Assembly (NCBI GenBank): GCA_019348095.1
Contig: JAHWKC010000003.1
Location: forward strand, 1-21,566
Source of the DNA: Pseudomonadota bacterium
GTDB taxonomy: Bacteria > Pseudomonadota > Gammaproteobacteria > Xanthomonadales > Xanthomonadaceae
Length of the DNA stretch: 21,566 bases
Direction: 5' to 3'
Below are positions 1-7,960 of the stretch, in pieces. The number at the start of each line of letters is the position of its first letter. Positions within the stretch are counted from its first letter, which is position 1. The notes beneath the pieces were generated by a model that ran no database searches, was not told the origin of the DNA, and saw nothing but the letters and a program-made list of their open reading frames with translations. Made by a program: the position numbers and the translations under genes.

Positions 1-205
1 CGATCAACGTGTTGTAGGTCGTGGTGGCGTCGACCGTGGCGTCGTTCGTCGGGCCGTTGTTGTCCTGCACCTCCTCGAGCGCGAGAATGTCGGGCGACCG
101 CAGATTGGCGACGATCACCCGCGCCAGGGCGTCGAACTTCGGCGCACCATCGCCCGGGTCGAGGTTCTCGACGTTGAAGGTGGCGACGGTGAGCCGGTCG
201 GCCAT
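1..205 (-). CDS. Endonuclease/exonuclease/phosphatase-family protein, fragment cut by the window edge
   Basis: On the minus strand a frame opens at ATG 205-203 and runs off the left edge after 68 codons. It reads MADRLTVATFNVENLDP, later ILALEEVQDNNGPTND. The FNVEN and EEVQDN motifs are the metal-binding Asn and Glu strands of the EEP (exonuclease-endonuclease-phosphatase) superfamily, as in secreted ExeM/NucH-type nucleases, which cleave phosphodiester bonds. In those large proteins this block usually lies inside the protein, after a signal peptide and other domains. Here nothing recognisable precedes the ATG, because base 206 onward belongs to an unrelated acetyltransferase on the other strand. 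The ATG could be a true start of a short cytoplasmic EEP protein, but an internal methionine left by a rearrangement or misassembly is equally possible. The family call is firm; the gene boundary is not. Confidence 0.6.
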   Translation of the reverse strand, partial: MADRLTVATFNVENLDPGDGAPKFDALARVIVANLRSPDILALEEVQDNNGPTNDATVDATTTYNTLI

Positions 206-211
206 GCCGCG

Positions 212-517
212 GCGGGACCGTGCGGGCTGCCGCATCCGGAGGTCGCCGCCAGCGATGGCGAGCTCAAGCGTCTGTACGTGCTGAAGGACCACCAGAACGC
301 CGGCTGGGGCGGGCGCCTGTTCCAGACCGCGCTGGACTGGCTGCAGCGCGACGGCCCGTGCACGCTGTGGATCGGGGTGTGGTCGGAGAACCTCGGCGCC
401 CAGCGCTTCTATGCGCGGCACGGCTTCGAGCACGTCGGCGATTACGAGTTCCCGGTCGGCCGGGTGCGCGATCATGAATTCATCCTGCGTCGCCGCGCTG
501 AGGCTTCACCCGGTTGA
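212..517 (+). pseudogene. GNAT-family N-acetyltransferase, N-terminally truncated
   Basis: The frame carries LKRLYVLKDHQNAGWGGRLF, the acetyl-CoA-binding loop (Q/R-x-x-G-x-G/A type) of GNAT acetyltransferases, then an alpha helix, LWIGVWSENLGAQRFYARHG (the C-terminal GNAT strand and helix) and a clean TGA at 515-517. Family-like residues (AGPCGLPHPEV) begin near base 212, but no ATG, GTG or TTG lies in frame before GTG 278, and that GTG is inside the acetyl-CoA motif. The N-terminal half of the domain (strands 1-3) is missing. The retained part is about 100 residues against about 160-180 for a whole enzyme. It meets the minus-strand nuclease frame head to head within a few bases, so the gene is broken, or the contig is chimeric, at about 206-212. 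Substrate unknown. Confidence 0.6.
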
Positions 518-545
518 AACGGCCGCCCGACCGTTCGGAATTTGC

Positions 546-640
546 TGTTCCCCCGTTTGAAAAAGGGGGGCAGGGGGGATTCGCTCTTGCCGTGGCGACA
601 GGCCCACGCAAATCCTTGCAAGCCCCTCCTGTCCCAGGCG
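546..640. repeat. G-run intergenic palindromic repeat
   Basis: The left arm at 548-583 contains TTTGAAAAAGGGGGGCAGGG and ends in GGGATTCGC. The right part at 608-636 (GCAAATCC, then GCCCCTCCTGTCCC) resembles its degenerate reverse complement. The pair fills the gap between the acetyltransferase fragment and the hydrolase. Sequences of this look are common between genes in Xanthomonadaceae (recollection, not searched). No coding potential is seen. Confidence 0.5.
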
Positions 641-650
641 GGGCGCCTGC

Positions 651-1322
651 ATGAGCCGCCGCGTCCTCCTGCTGCACGGCCTGTGGATGCCCCGCGCCTC
701 GATGCACTGGCTCGCCAGGCGGCTGGCGGCGGCCGGGTTCGCGCCGGAACCGTTTGGCTATTCCACCGTCGCCGGTGGGCCCGACAGGGCCGTGCCGGAA
801 CTCATCGAGCGCCTGCGACGCGGCGACGCGGACGCCGACGTAGTCGCGCACAGCCTCGGCGGCCTGATCACCCTGACCGCCTTGCGGCGCGAAGCGGACC
901 TGCCGGTACGGCGCGTGGTCTGCCTCGGCTCGCCGCTGTGCGGCAGTGCGGCCGCCGAAGGCCTGTCGCGGCGGCGCTGGAGCGCGCGCACGCTGGGCCG
1001 CAGCGCCGAACTGCTGCGGCGCGGCTGCGCGCCTTGGCAGGGCCGGGCCGAGATCGGGGTGGTCGCCGGCCGGGTGCCTTTCGGGCTCGGCCAGTTCTTC
1101 GGCGGCATCCGCGGCGACAGCGACGGTACCGTCGCTGTCGCCGAGACCCGCCTGCCCGGCTTGGCCGACCACACCGTGGTCGCGGCCAGCCATAGCGGAC
1201 TGCTGTTCTCGCGCGACGCCGCGGCGCAGGCTGCCCAGTTTCTGCGTGAAGGCCGGTTCGCGCCGGGGGTGCTGCCCGGGCCGGCGGGAAATCCCCGGTC
1301 CGGCGGCAATGAGCGCCTATAA
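651..1322 (+). CDS. Alpha/beta-hydrolase (lipase/esterase-like)
   Basis: This is a 223-residue protein that opens directly with VLLLHGLWM, the first strand and oxyanion HG of an alpha/beta hydrolase. It has no signal peptide, so it is probably cytoplasmic. The nucleophile elbow is VAHSLGG (Ser68), with an acid candidate in GDSDGTVAV (Asp156 or Asp158) and the catalytic His in ASHSGLLF (His181), so the triad is complete and in order. The pattern resembles small triacylglycerol-lipase/PGAP1-like hydrolases; the substrate cannot be named. ATG 651 follows a purine-rich GGCGGGG stretch. The C-terminal tail is Gly/Pro-rich and looks unstructured. The stop codon (1320-1322) sits inside a perfect TATAAT that probably serves yebC downstream. 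Confidence 0.85.
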   Translation: MSRRVLLLHGLWMPRASMHWLARRLAAAGFAPEPFGYSTVAGGPDRAVPELIERLRRGDADADVVAHSLGGLITLTALRREADLPVRRVVCLGSPLCGSAAAEGLSRRRWSARTLGRSAELLRRGCAPWQGRAEIGVVAGRVPFGLGQFFGGIRGDSDGTVAVAETRLPGLADHTVVAASHSGLLFSRDAAAQAAQFLREGRFAPGVLPGPAGNPRSGGNERL

Positions 1323-1323
1323 T
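1318..1323 (+). promoter_or_regulatory. Likely -10 element for yebC (and ruvCA)
   Basis: A perfect TATAAT overlaps the stop codon of the upstream hydrolase and lies 33 bases before the yebC ATG. No good -35 hexamer is visible 16-18 bases upstream (the region reads CCCCGGTC). The call rests on the exact -10 match in very GC-rich surroundings. Confidence 0.5.
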
Positions 1324-1356
1324 CCGCGGCTTGTTTCTCCAGCACCATCAAATCGT

Positions 1357-2097
1357 ATGGCCGGTCATTCCAAGTGGGCCAACATCCAGCACCGCAAGGG
1401 CGCCCAGGATGCCAAGCGCGGCAAGATGTTCACCAAGCTCCTGCGCGAGGTCGGCGTGGCCGCGCGCACCGGCGGCGGCGATGCGGCGAGCAACCCGCGC
1501 CTGCGCACTGCGATCGACAAGGCCTTCGCGGCCAACATGACCCGCGACGTGATCGAGCGCGCGGTCAAGAAGGCGACCGGCGAGCTCGAAGGCATCAGCT
1601 ACGAGGAGATGCGCTACGAGGGCTACGCACCCGGCGGCGTCGCGGTGATCGTCGACTGCCTGACCGACAACAAGGTACGCACCGTGGCCGATGTGCGCCA
1701 CGCGTTCGGCAAGTTCGGCGGCAACCTGGGCACCGACGGCTCGGTCGCCTTCATGTTCCGCAAGCTCGGCGTGCTGAGCTTCGCGCCGGGCACGGATGAA
1801 GATGCGATCACCGAAGCCGCGATCGAGGCCGGCGCCGATGACGTGGTGGTGTATCCCCAGGACGGCTCGATCGACGTGCTGACCGCGCCGGATGCTTTCG
1901 AGCCGGTCAGGGCGGCGATGGCGGCGGCGGGCCTGGACCCGGACAACAGCGAAGTGACCTTCCGCGCCGACAACGATGTCGCGGTCGAGGGCGAGACCGC
2001 GCAGCAGGTGGTCAAGCTGCTCGACTGGCTGGAGGACCTGGACGACGTGCAGAACGTGTATTCCAACGCCGAATTGGGCGAGGGTGCGTATGCGTAA
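1357..2097 (+). CDS. yebC: YebC/PmpR-family protein (TACO1-like)
   Basis: The 246-residue protein begins [20 protein letters not shown], the invariant start of the YebC/PmpR/TACO1 family, and keeps the family length and three-domain layout through the acidic C-terminus. Family members have been described as transcriptional regulators and, more recently, as ribosome-associated factors easing translation of difficult motifs such as polyproline; which role applies here cannot be told from sequence. ATG 1357 is fixed by the conserved N-terminus, although the upstream bases lack a clear Shine-Dalgarno site. It lies directly upstream of ruvC, as in many gammaproteobacteria, and is probably co-transcribed with it. 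A heptad-repeat arm starts right after the TAA stop. Confidence 0.95.
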   Translation: MAGHSKWANIQHRKGAQDAKRGKMFTKLLREVGVAARTGGGDAASNPRLRTAIDKAFAANMTRDVIERAVKKATGELEGISYEEMRYEGYAPGGVAVIVDCLTDNKVRTVADVRHAFGKFGGNLGTDGSVAFMFRKLGVLSFAPGTDEDAITEAAIEAGADDVVVYPQDGSIDVLTAPDAFEPVRAAMAAAGLDPDNSEVTFRADNDVAVEGETAQQVVKLLDWLEDLDDVQNVYSNAELGEGAYA

Positions 2098-2240
2098 GAC
2101 CGGGACCAGGGACCGGGGACCGGGTCCCGGTAAGCGCAGCGCCGGCTGGACCATCGGGCGACTGGACCGGGGTCGATGCGCGTAACGCCCGAAACGACGG
2201 CAGCGCCTGCGGGTCCCCGGTCCCCGGTCCCCGGTCCCGG
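2098..2240. repeat. Heptad inverted-repeat element 1 (yebC/ruvC junction)
   Basis: The left arm 2098-2130 is a tandem of 7-base units (CGGGACC, AGGGACC, GGGGACC) ending in GGGTCCCGG. The right arm 2211-2240 repeats the complementary unit (GTCCCCG) about four times. The arms could pair across about 80 bases in DNA or mRNA. The left arm starts on the base after the yebC stop. The right arm lies inside the ruvC reading frame and stops about 10 bases before the conserved RuvC sequence begins. AAGCGC follows the left arm at 2132-2137, a motif also seen after the left arm of element 2. Confidence 0.75.
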
Positions 2241-2772
2241 CACCGCCACCCGCATCCTCGGCATCGACCCCGGCTCACAGTGCACCGGGGTCGGCGTGAT
2301 CGACGTCGCCGCCGACGGGCGCTGCAGCTTCGTGCATTGCGAGGCGCTGAAGCTGCTCGGTGCGGACGATTTCCCCTCGCGCCTGGGCCTGCTGTGCGAG
2401 GGCCTGGAGCGGGTGATGGACAGCTGGCGGCCGCAGCAGGTCGCGATCGAGACGGTGTTCATGGACAAGTCGGCGACCTCGGCGCTGAAGCTTGGGCATG
2501 CGCGCGGGGCCGCCCTGGCAACGGTGGTGCGGCGGCGGTTGAAGGTCAGCGAATACGCACCGCGCGTGATCAAGCAGTCACTGGTCGGCCGCGGCGCCGC
2601 CGACAAACTGCAGGTGCAGCACATGGTGCGGCTGCTGCTGAACCTGCCGGAGATGAAATTGCAGGCCGACGCCGCCGACGCGCTCGCCGTCGCGCTGACC
2701 CACGCGCACATGAGCGCGACCCAGATGCGCACCGGCGTGGCCATCAACCAACTCAGAAGGCGCGGCGCATGA
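2176..2772 (+). CDS. ruvC: Crossover junction endodeoxyribonuclease RuvC, with a repeat-encoded N-terminal extension
   Basis: RuvC resolves Holliday junctions by paired nicks, as a dimer working with RuvAB. The fold starts at [14 protein letters not shown], with the first catalytic Asp at residue 31; the Glu in AIETVFM and the acidic pair in [17 protein letters not shown] complete the active site. The protein has 198 residues against about 174 usually, because about 24 residues precede the conserved start. An in-frame stop at 2131-2133 and the absence of any ATG, GTG or TTG between 2179 and the catalytic Asp leave ATG 2176 as the only normal start. The extra peptide, including PRSPVPGPG, is therefore probably translated, and part of it comes from the heptad repeat. 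The stop overlaps the ruvA start (ATGA), indicating translational coupling. Confidence 0.95.
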   Translation: MRVTPETTAAPAGPRSPVPGPGTATRILGIDPGSQCTGVGVIDVAADGRCSFVHCEALKLLGADDFPSRLGLLCEGLERVMDSWRPQQVAIETVFMDKSATSALKLGHARGAALATVVRRRLKVSEYAPRVIKQSLVGRGAADKLQVQHMVRLLLNLPEMKLQADAADALAVALTHAHMSATQMRTGVAINQLRRRGA

Positions 2773-3359
2773 TCGGCCGATTGAAAGGCATCGTGATCCA
2801 CAAGCAACCGCCGTGGCTGGTGGTGGACGTCAACGGCGTTGGCTACGAGCTGGAGGCGCCGATGAGCACGTTCTACGACCTGCCCGAACTCGGGCGCGAG
2901 GTGTCGTTGTTCACTCACTACGCACAGAAGGAGGACAGCGTCTCGCTGTACGGCTTCCTGCGAGAGGGCGAGCGGCGCCTGTTCCGTGACGTGCAGAAGG
3001 TCAGCGGGATCGGCGCGAAGATCGCACTGGCGGTGCTGTCGGGCGTGCCGGTCGACGAATTCGCGCGACTGGTGCAGGCCGGCGACATCACCGCGCTCAC
3101 CCGCATCCCCGGTATCGGCAAGAAGACCGCCGAGCGGATGGTGGTGGAGCTGCGCGACCGCGCCGCCGACCTGATGGGCGGGGGCGTCACCCTGGGCGGC
3201 AGCGGCGCCCCGGCCGACCCGCAGAGCGAGGCGATCATCGCGCTGCAGCAACTGGGCTACAAGCCCGCCGAGGCGGCGCGCATGGCGCGCGACGCCAGCG
3301 AGAGCGGCGACGATGCCGCCACCATCATCCGCAAGGCGCTCAAGTCCGCGTTGCGTTGA
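2769..3359 (+). CDS. ruvA: Holliday junction branch migration protein RuvA
   Basis: RuvA is the tetrameric junction-binding subunit that loads RuvB hexamers for branch migration. At 196 residues it has normal length. The N-terminal OB-fold ([12 protein letters not shown] to about residue 64) is followed by two helix-hairpin-helix motifs, [10 protein letters not shown] (78-87) and [10 protein letters not shown] (113-122), an acidic/Gly-rich linker (about 136-150) and the C-terminal RuvB-contacting three-helix domain with [15 protein letters not shown] 2769 overlaps the ruvC TGA by ATGA. ruvB does not follow directly; kup begins 24 bases downstream, an arrangement I recall from Xanthomonas chromosomes. 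Confidence 0.97.
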   Translation: MIGRLKGIVIHKQPPWLVVDVNGVGYELEAPMSTFYDLPELGREVSLFTHYAQKEDSVSLYGFLREGERRLFRDVQKVSGIGAKIALAVLSGVPVDEFARLVQAGDITALTRIPGIGKKTAERMVVELRDRAADLMGGGVTLGGSGAPADPQSEAIIALQQLGYKPAEAARMARDASESGDDAATIIRKALKSALR

Positions 3360-3383
3360 GCGACTGAGCCCACCTGGAAAGCC

Positions 3384-5300
3384 ATGAGCACTGCGCAGAA
3401 AAATCTTCCCCGCCACGCCGCCAAGGACGGGCACGGCAACATCGGGCTGGCCGGACTGATCGTCGGTGCGGTGGGCGTGGTGTTCGGCGACATCGGCACC
3501 AGCCCGCTGTACACCATCCGCGAAGCGTTCGCGCCGCACTACGGGCTGATCGCCAACCACGACACCGTGCTCGGCGTGCTGTCGATGATCTTCTGGGCGT
3601 TGATGCTGGTGGTCACGCTGAAGTACGTGACCATCATCATGCGGGCCGACAACGAGGGCGAGGGCGGCATCATGGCGCTCATGGCACTGGCCCAGCGCAG
3701 CCTGCCCAAAGGCTCCAAGTCGACGTATCTGGTCGGCATCCTCGGTATCTTCGGCGCCTCGCTGTTCTTCGGCGACGGCGTGATCACTCCGGCGATCTCG
3801 GTGCTGTCGGCGGTGGAGGGCCTGGAGGTGGTCGCACCGGAGCTGAGCAACTGGATCGTGCCGATCTCGGTGGTGGTGCTGGCGGTGTTGTTCACGACCC
3901 AGCGCTACGGCACCGCCAAGGTCGGGCGGATCTTCGGGCCGGTCACGGTGCTGTGGTTCATCGTGCTGGCGGTGCTCGGGGTGGTCAACATCCTGCATGA
4001 ACCCGAGGTGCTCAAGGCGATCAACCCCTGGTGGGCGATGCGCTTTTTCTATGAGCACAGCTGGGGCGGCATCTTTATCCTCGGCGCGGTGGTGCTGGCG
4101 GTGACCGGCGGCGAGGCGATCTATACCGACATGGGCCACTTCGGCGCCAAGCCCATCCGCTATGGCTGGTATTTCTTCGTGTTGCCGGCGCTGATGCTCA
4201 ACTACCTCGGTCAGGGCGCGCTGGTGCTGGAAGATCCGACTGCGATCCGCAACCCGTTCTACATCGGCGTGCCCGAATGGGGCCGCATCCCGATGATCGT
4301 GTTGGCCACGATGGCCACCGTGATCGCCTCGCAGGCGGTGATCACCGGCGGTTTCTCGGTCGCGCGCCAGGCGATGCAGCTGGGCTACATCCCGCGCATG
4401 AGCATCAAGCACACCTCCCGCGAGACCATCGGCCAGATCTATATCCCGGCGATCAACTGGGCGATGATGGCAATCGTCCTCGTGCTGGTGCTGACGTTCC
4501 GCTCGTCCTCGGCGCTGGCCACCGCCTACGGCGTCTCGGTGTCGGCGACGATGCTGATCGACACGCTGCTGCTGGCGATCGTGGCGCGCGCATTGTGGCC
4601 GCGCTGGCGCCTCTGGGTGCTGCCGCTGTGCGTGCCGTTCTTCCTGATCGACCTGGCGTTCCTGACCGCCAATGGCGCCAAGGTGCTGCAGGGCGGCTGG
4701 TTCCCGGTGGTGCTGGGCATCGTGCTGTTCACCCTGCTGCGCACCTGGCGCCGCGGCCGCACGCTGTTGCGCGAGGAGATCCAGAAGGAGGGCATCCAGC
4801 TCGGCAGCTTCCTGCCGGGGCTGATGCTGGCGCCGCCGGTGCGGGTGCCTGGCACGGCGGTGTTCCTGACCGCCGACAAGGGCGTGGTGCCGCATGCGCT
4901 GATGCACAACCTCAAGCACAACAAGGTGCTGCACGAGCGCAACGTGTTCCTGACCGTCGAGACGCTGACGGTGCCGTACTCACCCAAGGACAACCGGCTC
5001 CGGATCGAGGCGATCGGCGACGACTTCTACCGAGTGCGGCTGCGCTTCGGCTTCATGGAGACCCCCGACGTGCCGCTGGCGCTGATGCGCAGCTGCGACC
5101 AGGGCGGCATCCACTTCGATCCGATGGACACGACCTACTTCGCCAGCCGCGAGACCGTCGTGGCGATCGCACACCGCGGCATGCCGGTCTGGCGCGACCG
5201 CCTGTTCGCGCTGATGCACCGCAACGCGGCGCCGGCGACCGGCTTCTTCCGGATCCCCGGCAATCGCCTGGTGGAGCTGGGCGCGCAGGTGGAGATCTGA
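3384..5300 (+). CDS. kup: KUP-family low-affinity potassium transporter
   Basis: Kup (TrkD) is an inner-membrane K+ uptake protein, usually proton-coupled. The 638-residue sequence has the signature [15 protein letters not shown] near residues 35-49, about twelve hydrophobic segments through roughly residue 460, the [20 protein letters not shown] motif, and a soluble C-terminal domain ending [18 protein letters not shown], typical of the family. ATG 3384 follows TGGAAAG. It lies 24 bases after ruvA and is probably co-transcribed. Its presence between ruvA and ruvB has no obvious functional link to recombination. The end of the gene is followed within two bases by a heptad-repeat arm. Confidence 0.96.
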   Translation: MSTAQKNLPRHAAKDGHGNIGLAGLIVGAVGVVFGDIGTSPLYTIREAFAPHYGLIANHDTVLGVLSMIFWALMLVVTLKYVTIIMRADNEGEGGIMALMALAQRSLPKGSKSTYLVGILGIFGASLFFGDGVITPAISVLSAVEGLEVVAPELSNWIVPISVVVLAVLFTTQRYGTAKVGRIFGPVTVLWFIVLAVLGVVNILHEPEVLKAINPWWAMRFFYEHSWGGIFILGAVVLAVTGGEAIYTDMGHFGAKPIRYGWYFFVLPALMLNYLGQGALVLEDPTAIRNPFYIGVPEWGRIPMIVLATMATVIASQAVITGGFSVARQAMQLGYIPRMSIKHTSRETIGQIYIPAINWAMMAIVLVLVLTFRSSSALATAYGVSVSATMLIDTLLLAIVARALWPRWRLWVLPLCVPFFLIDLAFLTANGAKVLQGGWFPVVLGIVLFTLLRTWRRGRTLLREEIQKEGIQLGSFLPGLMLAPPVRVPGTAVFLTADKGVVPHALMHNLKHNKVLHERNVFLTVETLTVPYSPKDNRLRIEAIGDDFYRVRLRFGFMETPDVPLALMRSCDQGGIHFDPMDTTYFASRETVVAIAHRGMPVWRDRLFALMHRNAAPATGFFRIPGNRLVELGAQVEI

Positions 5301-5302
5301 AA

Positions 5303-5475
5303 GCGGGGACCCGGGACCGGGGACCCGGAAAGCGCTTCCGGGCAGCCGTACAATCGTGAGCATGAGCAGCCTCTGCAGTACGCACCCCCGCCACCGCAGG
5401 CAGCCCGCCGGCGCTGTCGATCGTGTTCTCGACGTTGACGTTCCCGGGTCCCGGGTCCCCGGTCCCCGGTCCCGG
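5303..5475. repeat. Heptad inverted-repeat element 2 (kup/ruvB junction)
   Basis: The left arm 5303-5328 (GGGGACC, CGGGACC, GGGGACC, CGG) begins two bases after the kup stop. The right arm 5443-5475 (complementary units CGGGTCC and CCGGTCC) ends two bases before the ruvB ATG. Between them a perfect local hairpin, CCCGGAA/TTCCGGG at 5324-5342 with loop AGCGC, includes the left-arm end and AAGCGC. The right arm occupies the place where the ruvB ribosome-binding site would be, and no Shine-Dalgarno sequence is visible there. Confidence 0.75.
5349..5354 (+). promoter_or_regulatory. Possible -10 element (TACAAT) upstream of ruvB
   Basis: TACAAT lies inside heptad element 2. A start site 7-8 bases downstream would fall at ATG 5362, giving a leaderless message for a 39-codon frame that ends on the ruvB start. 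No convincing -35 hexamer is seen. Confidence 0.3.
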
Positions 5476-5481
5476 CCATGA
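5362..5481 (+). CDS. Possible 39-residue leader ORF coupled to ruvB
   Basis: ATG 5362 opens a frame of 39 codons whose TGA (5479-5481) overlaps the ruvB ATG (5478-5480) in the ATGA arrangement used for translational coupling. The peptide starts [17 protein letters not shown], is Arg/Pro-rich, and its last third ([11 protein letters not shown]) is encoded by the right heptad arm. The sequence matches no family I recognise. It may be fortuitous, but ruvB lacks a visible ribosome-binding site and this frame would deliver ribosomes to its start. It would be leaderless if the TACAAT at 5349-5354 is a working -10. Confidence 0.2.
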   Translation: MSSLCSTHPRHRRQPAGAVDRVLDVDVPGSRVPGPRSRP

Positions 5482-6521
5482 ACGACGAGCGCATCATCGC
5501 CGCCGCCGCGACCCGCGAGGACGACGCCGTCGAGGTCTCGATCCGGCCCAAGCGGCTCGATGAGTACCTGGGCCAGCAGCCGGTCCGCGAGCAGATGAAG
5601 ATCTACATCGAGGCCGCCAAGGGACGCGGCGAGGCGATGGACCACGTGTTGATCTTCGGCCCGCCCGGCCTGGGCAAGACCACGCTGAGCCACGTCATCG
5701 CCAACGAGCTCGGGGTCAACCTGCGCCAGACCTCCGGCCCGGTGATCGAGAAGGCCGGCGACCTGGCCGCGCTGCTGACCAACCTGCAGCCGTTCGACGT
5801 GCTGTTCATCGACGAGATCCACCGCCTCTCGCCGGTGGTCGAGGAGATCCTCTATCCGGCGATGGAGGACTACCAGATCGACATCATGATCGGCGAGGGC
5901 CCGGCCGCGCGCTCGATCAAGCTCGACCTGCCGCCGTTCACCCTGATCGGGGCGACCACCCGCGCCGGGCTGCTGACCGCGCCACTGCGCGACCGCTTCG
6001 GCATCGTCCAGCGGCTGGAGTTCTACAGCGCCGAAGAACTCACCCGGATCGTGCGACGCTCCGCGCAGATCCTCGACATCCGCTGCGACCCCGGCGGTGC
6101 CGCCGAGATCGCCCGGCGCGCGCGCGGCACCCCGCGCATCGCCAACCGCCTGCTGCGTCGCGTGCGCGATTACGCCCAGGTGCGGGCCGACGGCACCATC
6201 AGCCGCGACACCGCCGATGCCGCGATGTCGATGCTGAAGGTCGACCCGGAGGGCTTTGACGAGCTCGACCGGCGCCTACTGCTGACCATCATCGAATCCT
6301 TCGACGGCGGCCCGGTCGGGGTGGAGTCACTGGCCGCGGCGCTCAGCGAGGAGCGCGGCACGCTGGAGGACGTGATCGAGCCGTACCTGATCCAGCAGGG
6401 TTACCTGCAACGCAGCGCGCGCGGGCGCATCGCCACGCCGAAGGCCTATCGACACGTCGGCCTGCAGCCGGGGAGCCGGGACTCGGTACTTGGGACTGGG
6501 GACTCGGGAGGGCTGTTTTGA
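5478..6521 (+). CDS. ruvB: Holliday junction branch migration ATPase RuvB
   Basis: RuvB is the AAA+ hexameric motor that pumps DNA through the RuvA-junction complex. Seen: [12 protein letters not shown] near the N-terminus, Walker A GPPGLGKT (61-68, Lys67), Walker B LFIDEIH (109-115), sensor/arginine-finger region [18 protein letters not shown] (158-175), and the C-terminal winged helix ending in [11 protein letters not shown]. The protein has 347 residues. The last 17 or so (from PGSRDSVLG) lie beyond the conserved end and are encoded by a heptad-repeat arm with GGGACT units, so the natural stop was probably replaced or extended by the repeat. ATG 5478 is fixed by MNDERI homology; no ribosome-binding site precedes it. 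Confidence 0.97.
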   Translation: MNDERIIAAAATREDDAVEVSIRPKRLDEYLGQQPVREQMKIYIEAAKGRGEAMDHVLIFGPPGLGKTTLSHVIANELGVNLRQTSGPVIEKAGDLAALLTNLQPFDVLFIDEIHRLSPVVEEILYPAMEDYQIDIMIGEGPAARSIKLDLPPFTLIGATTRAGLLTAPLRDRFGIVQRLEFYSAEELTRIVRRSAQILDIRCDPGGAAEIARRARGTPRIANRLLRRVRDYAQVRADGTISRDTADAAMSMLKVDPEGFDELDRRLLLTIIESFDGGPVGVESLAAALSEERGTLEDVIEPYLIQQGYLQRSARGRIATPKAYRHVGLQPGSRDSVLGTGDSGGLF

Positions 6522-6685
6522 AGCGCGGCCGCGCGCCACTGTCGTCCCGTTCCCACAACAACCCTTATCCGTGTCATGCGAGCGCAGCGAGGACCCTGCT
6601 GTTTTCGCTCCGCTCAGGCAAAAGCAGATCTTCGCTGCACTCGGGATGACAGCCGCTTAAGCTTTTCCCGAGTCCCAAGTCCCGT
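6475..6685. repeat. Heptad inverted-repeat element 3 (ruvB/ybgC junction), GGGACT subtype
   Basis: The left arm 6475-6509 lies inside the 3' end of ruvB and uses units CGGGACT, CGGTACT, TGGGACT, GGGGACT. The right arm 6663-6685 (CCCGAGTCCCAAGTCCCGT) is its inverse, and 11 bases (GGGACTCGGGA) match exactly between the arms. AAGCGC (6521-6526) follows the left arm, overlapping the end of the ruvB stop. A separate palindromic element is nested inside. The GGGACT variant distinguishes this pair from the GGGACC units of elements 1, 2 and 4. Confidence 0.7.
6572..6651. repeat. GTCAT...ATGAC palindromic intergenic element
   Basis: The 80-base segment begins TGTCATGCGAGCGCAGCGAG and ends with the imperfect inverse, TTCGCTGCACTCGGGATGACA, with internal GCTGTTTT and AAAAGCAG also complementary. 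As RNA it would fold into one long interrupted hairpin downstream of ruvB. Similar GTCAT-flanked repeats are scattered between genes in many proteobacteria (recollection). It is nested inside heptad element 3 and could act as a transcript-end or mRNA-stabilising structure. Confidence 0.65.
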
Positions 6686-6724
6686 GCATACCGAAAACTG
6701 CCAACGGAAAATCGCTCCAATCGA

Positions 6725-7135
6725 ATGTTCAGCCTGCCGATAAGAATCTACTGGGAAGATACCGACGCGGGTGGGGTGGTCTACCACGCGCAGTACCTGG
6801 CATTTCTCGAACGCGCGCGCAGCGAGTGGATGCGCGAGCATGGCTACGGCCAGGAACTTCTGCGGCTCCAGCACGACCTGGTGTTCGCGGTGCGGGCGAT
6901 GACGCTGGACTTCCTCAAACCCGCGCGGCTCGACGACGCGATCGAGGTGACGGCCGAGTTGTGCCAGTGCCGGCGCGCCAGCGCGGTGTTCGCCCAGGCG
7001 GTCCGCCGCGGCGACGAGCTGCTGCTGACCGCGCAGGTGCGGGTCGCGGCGCTCGATGCCCGGGGCTTCCGCCCGCGCGCCATTCCGCCACCGCTGCATG
7101 ACCAGTTGAAAGCGCTAGAACACCCCGCCGCCTGA
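6725..7135 (+). CDS. ybgC: Tol-Pal-associated acyl-CoA thioesterase YbgC
   Basis: YbgC is a cytoplasmic hotdog-fold thioesterase encoded with the tol-pal genes and linked to phospholipid metabolism. The 136-residue protein shows IRIYWEDTDAGGVVYHAQYL (residues 6-25); Asp14 matches the catalytic Asp of the E. coli enzyme and His21 the conserved His. It continues with FLERARSEWM and LDFLKPARLDD, both standard for the family, and has full length. ATG 6725 is set by homology; the upstream bases (ATCGCTCCAATCGA) lack a clear ribosome-binding site. It is the first gene of the tol cluster, 46 bases before tolQ. Confidence 0.94.
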   Translation: MFSLPIRIYWEDTDAGGVVYHAQYLAFLERARSEWMREHGYGQELLRLQHDLVFAVRAMTLDFLKPARLDDAIEVTAELCQCRRASAVFAQAVRRGDELLLTAQVRVAALDARGFRPRAIPPPLHDQLKALEHPAA

Positions 7136-7181
7136 GCGGATCCATTCGGAAACAAGCCCGCCACGGGCACGGAGAACACGC

Positions 7182-7958
7182 ATGACCCCTTTGTTGAGCA
7201 TGTTGCAGGCCGCCACGGTCGAGCCCCTGCCCGGCGCGGCGACCGACGCGGCGACCCGGGCCGCACTGCCGGCCACGCTCGACAACAACTTCGACATGCT
7301 GCAGTTGATCCTGCACGCGTCTATCCCGGTGCAACTGGTGATGGTGCTGCTGCTGTTCGCGTCGATCGCCTCGTGGGTGATCATCTTCCGCAAGAAGAAG
7401 ATGCTCGACCGCGCCGAGCGCGAGGCCGAGCAGTTCGAGGAGCGCTTCTGGTCGGGCGCGGAGTTGTCCAAGCTGTATGCCAACACCACCGAGCGCAACC
7501 GCGAGATCGGTGGCCTGGAGGCGATCTTCGAATCCGGCTTCCGCGAATACGGCCGCCAGCGCCAGCGTCGCGGCGTCGACAGCCGGACCCAGCTCGAAGG
7601 CGCCCAGCGCGGCATGCGCGTGTCCTCGGCGCGCGAACTCGACGGGCTGGAGCACAACCTGGAGTTCCTCGCCAACGTCGGCTCGATCGCGCCCTACGTC
7701 GGCCTGTTCGGCACCGTCTGGGGGATCATGATCTCGTTCCAGGGGTTGGCCAACATGAAGGAGGCCACGATCGCCACGGTCGCGCCGGGCATCTCCGAGG
7801 CGCTGATTGCCACCGCGATGGGCCTGTTCGCCGCGATCCCCGCGGTGTGGGCCTACAACCGCTACGCGACCAAGGTCGAACGCATCGCCGGGCGCTATGA
7901 CGCGTTCGCCGAGGAGTTCTCCTCGATCCTGGAACGGCAGACGCATCATGACGAGTAG
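7182..7958 (+). CDS. tolQ: Tol-Pal system inner-membrane protein TolQ
   Basis: TolQ forms with TolR the proton-driven motor that energises TolA during envelope constriction. The 258-residue protein has three membrane segments: about 48-69 (VQLVMVLLLFASIASWVIIF), then NVGSIAPYVGLFGTVWGIMI and SEALIATAMGLFAAIPAVWA, the conserved MotA/TolQ/ExbB pair. A periplasmic N-terminus of about 45 residues, Ala/Pro/Thr-rich at first, is longer than in E. coli TolQ (about 230 residues in total). ATG 7182 follows GGAGA with good spacing. The stop is followed by a 144-base spacer before tolR, unusually long for this motor pair and made largely of repeats. Confidence 0.95.
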   Translation: MTPLLSMLQAATVEPLPGAATDAATRAALPATLDNNFDMLQLILHASIPVQLVMVLLLFASIASWVIIFRKKKMLDRAEREAEQFEERFWSGAELSKLYANTTERNREIGGLEAIFESGFREYGRQRQRRGVDSRTQLEGAQRGMRVSSARELDGLEHNLEFLANVGSIAPYVGLFGTVWGIMISFQGLANMKEATIATVAPGISEALIATAMGLFAAIPAVWAYNRYATKVERIAGRYDAFAEEFSSILERQTHHDE

Positions 7959-7960
7959 AG

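Noticed and set aside
2098-2240. CRISPR array in the heptad-repeat tracts
   Set aside because: Units are only 7 bases, contiguous without spacers, and degenerate; no cas gene is nearby.
1623-4934. An open frame of about 1,100 codons on the minus strand opposite yebC, ruvC, ruvA and kup
   Set aside because: It is rich in His, Arg, Gln and Asp with no domain, and it lies antisense to four clearly conserved genes; such frames arise from strong third-position GC bias.
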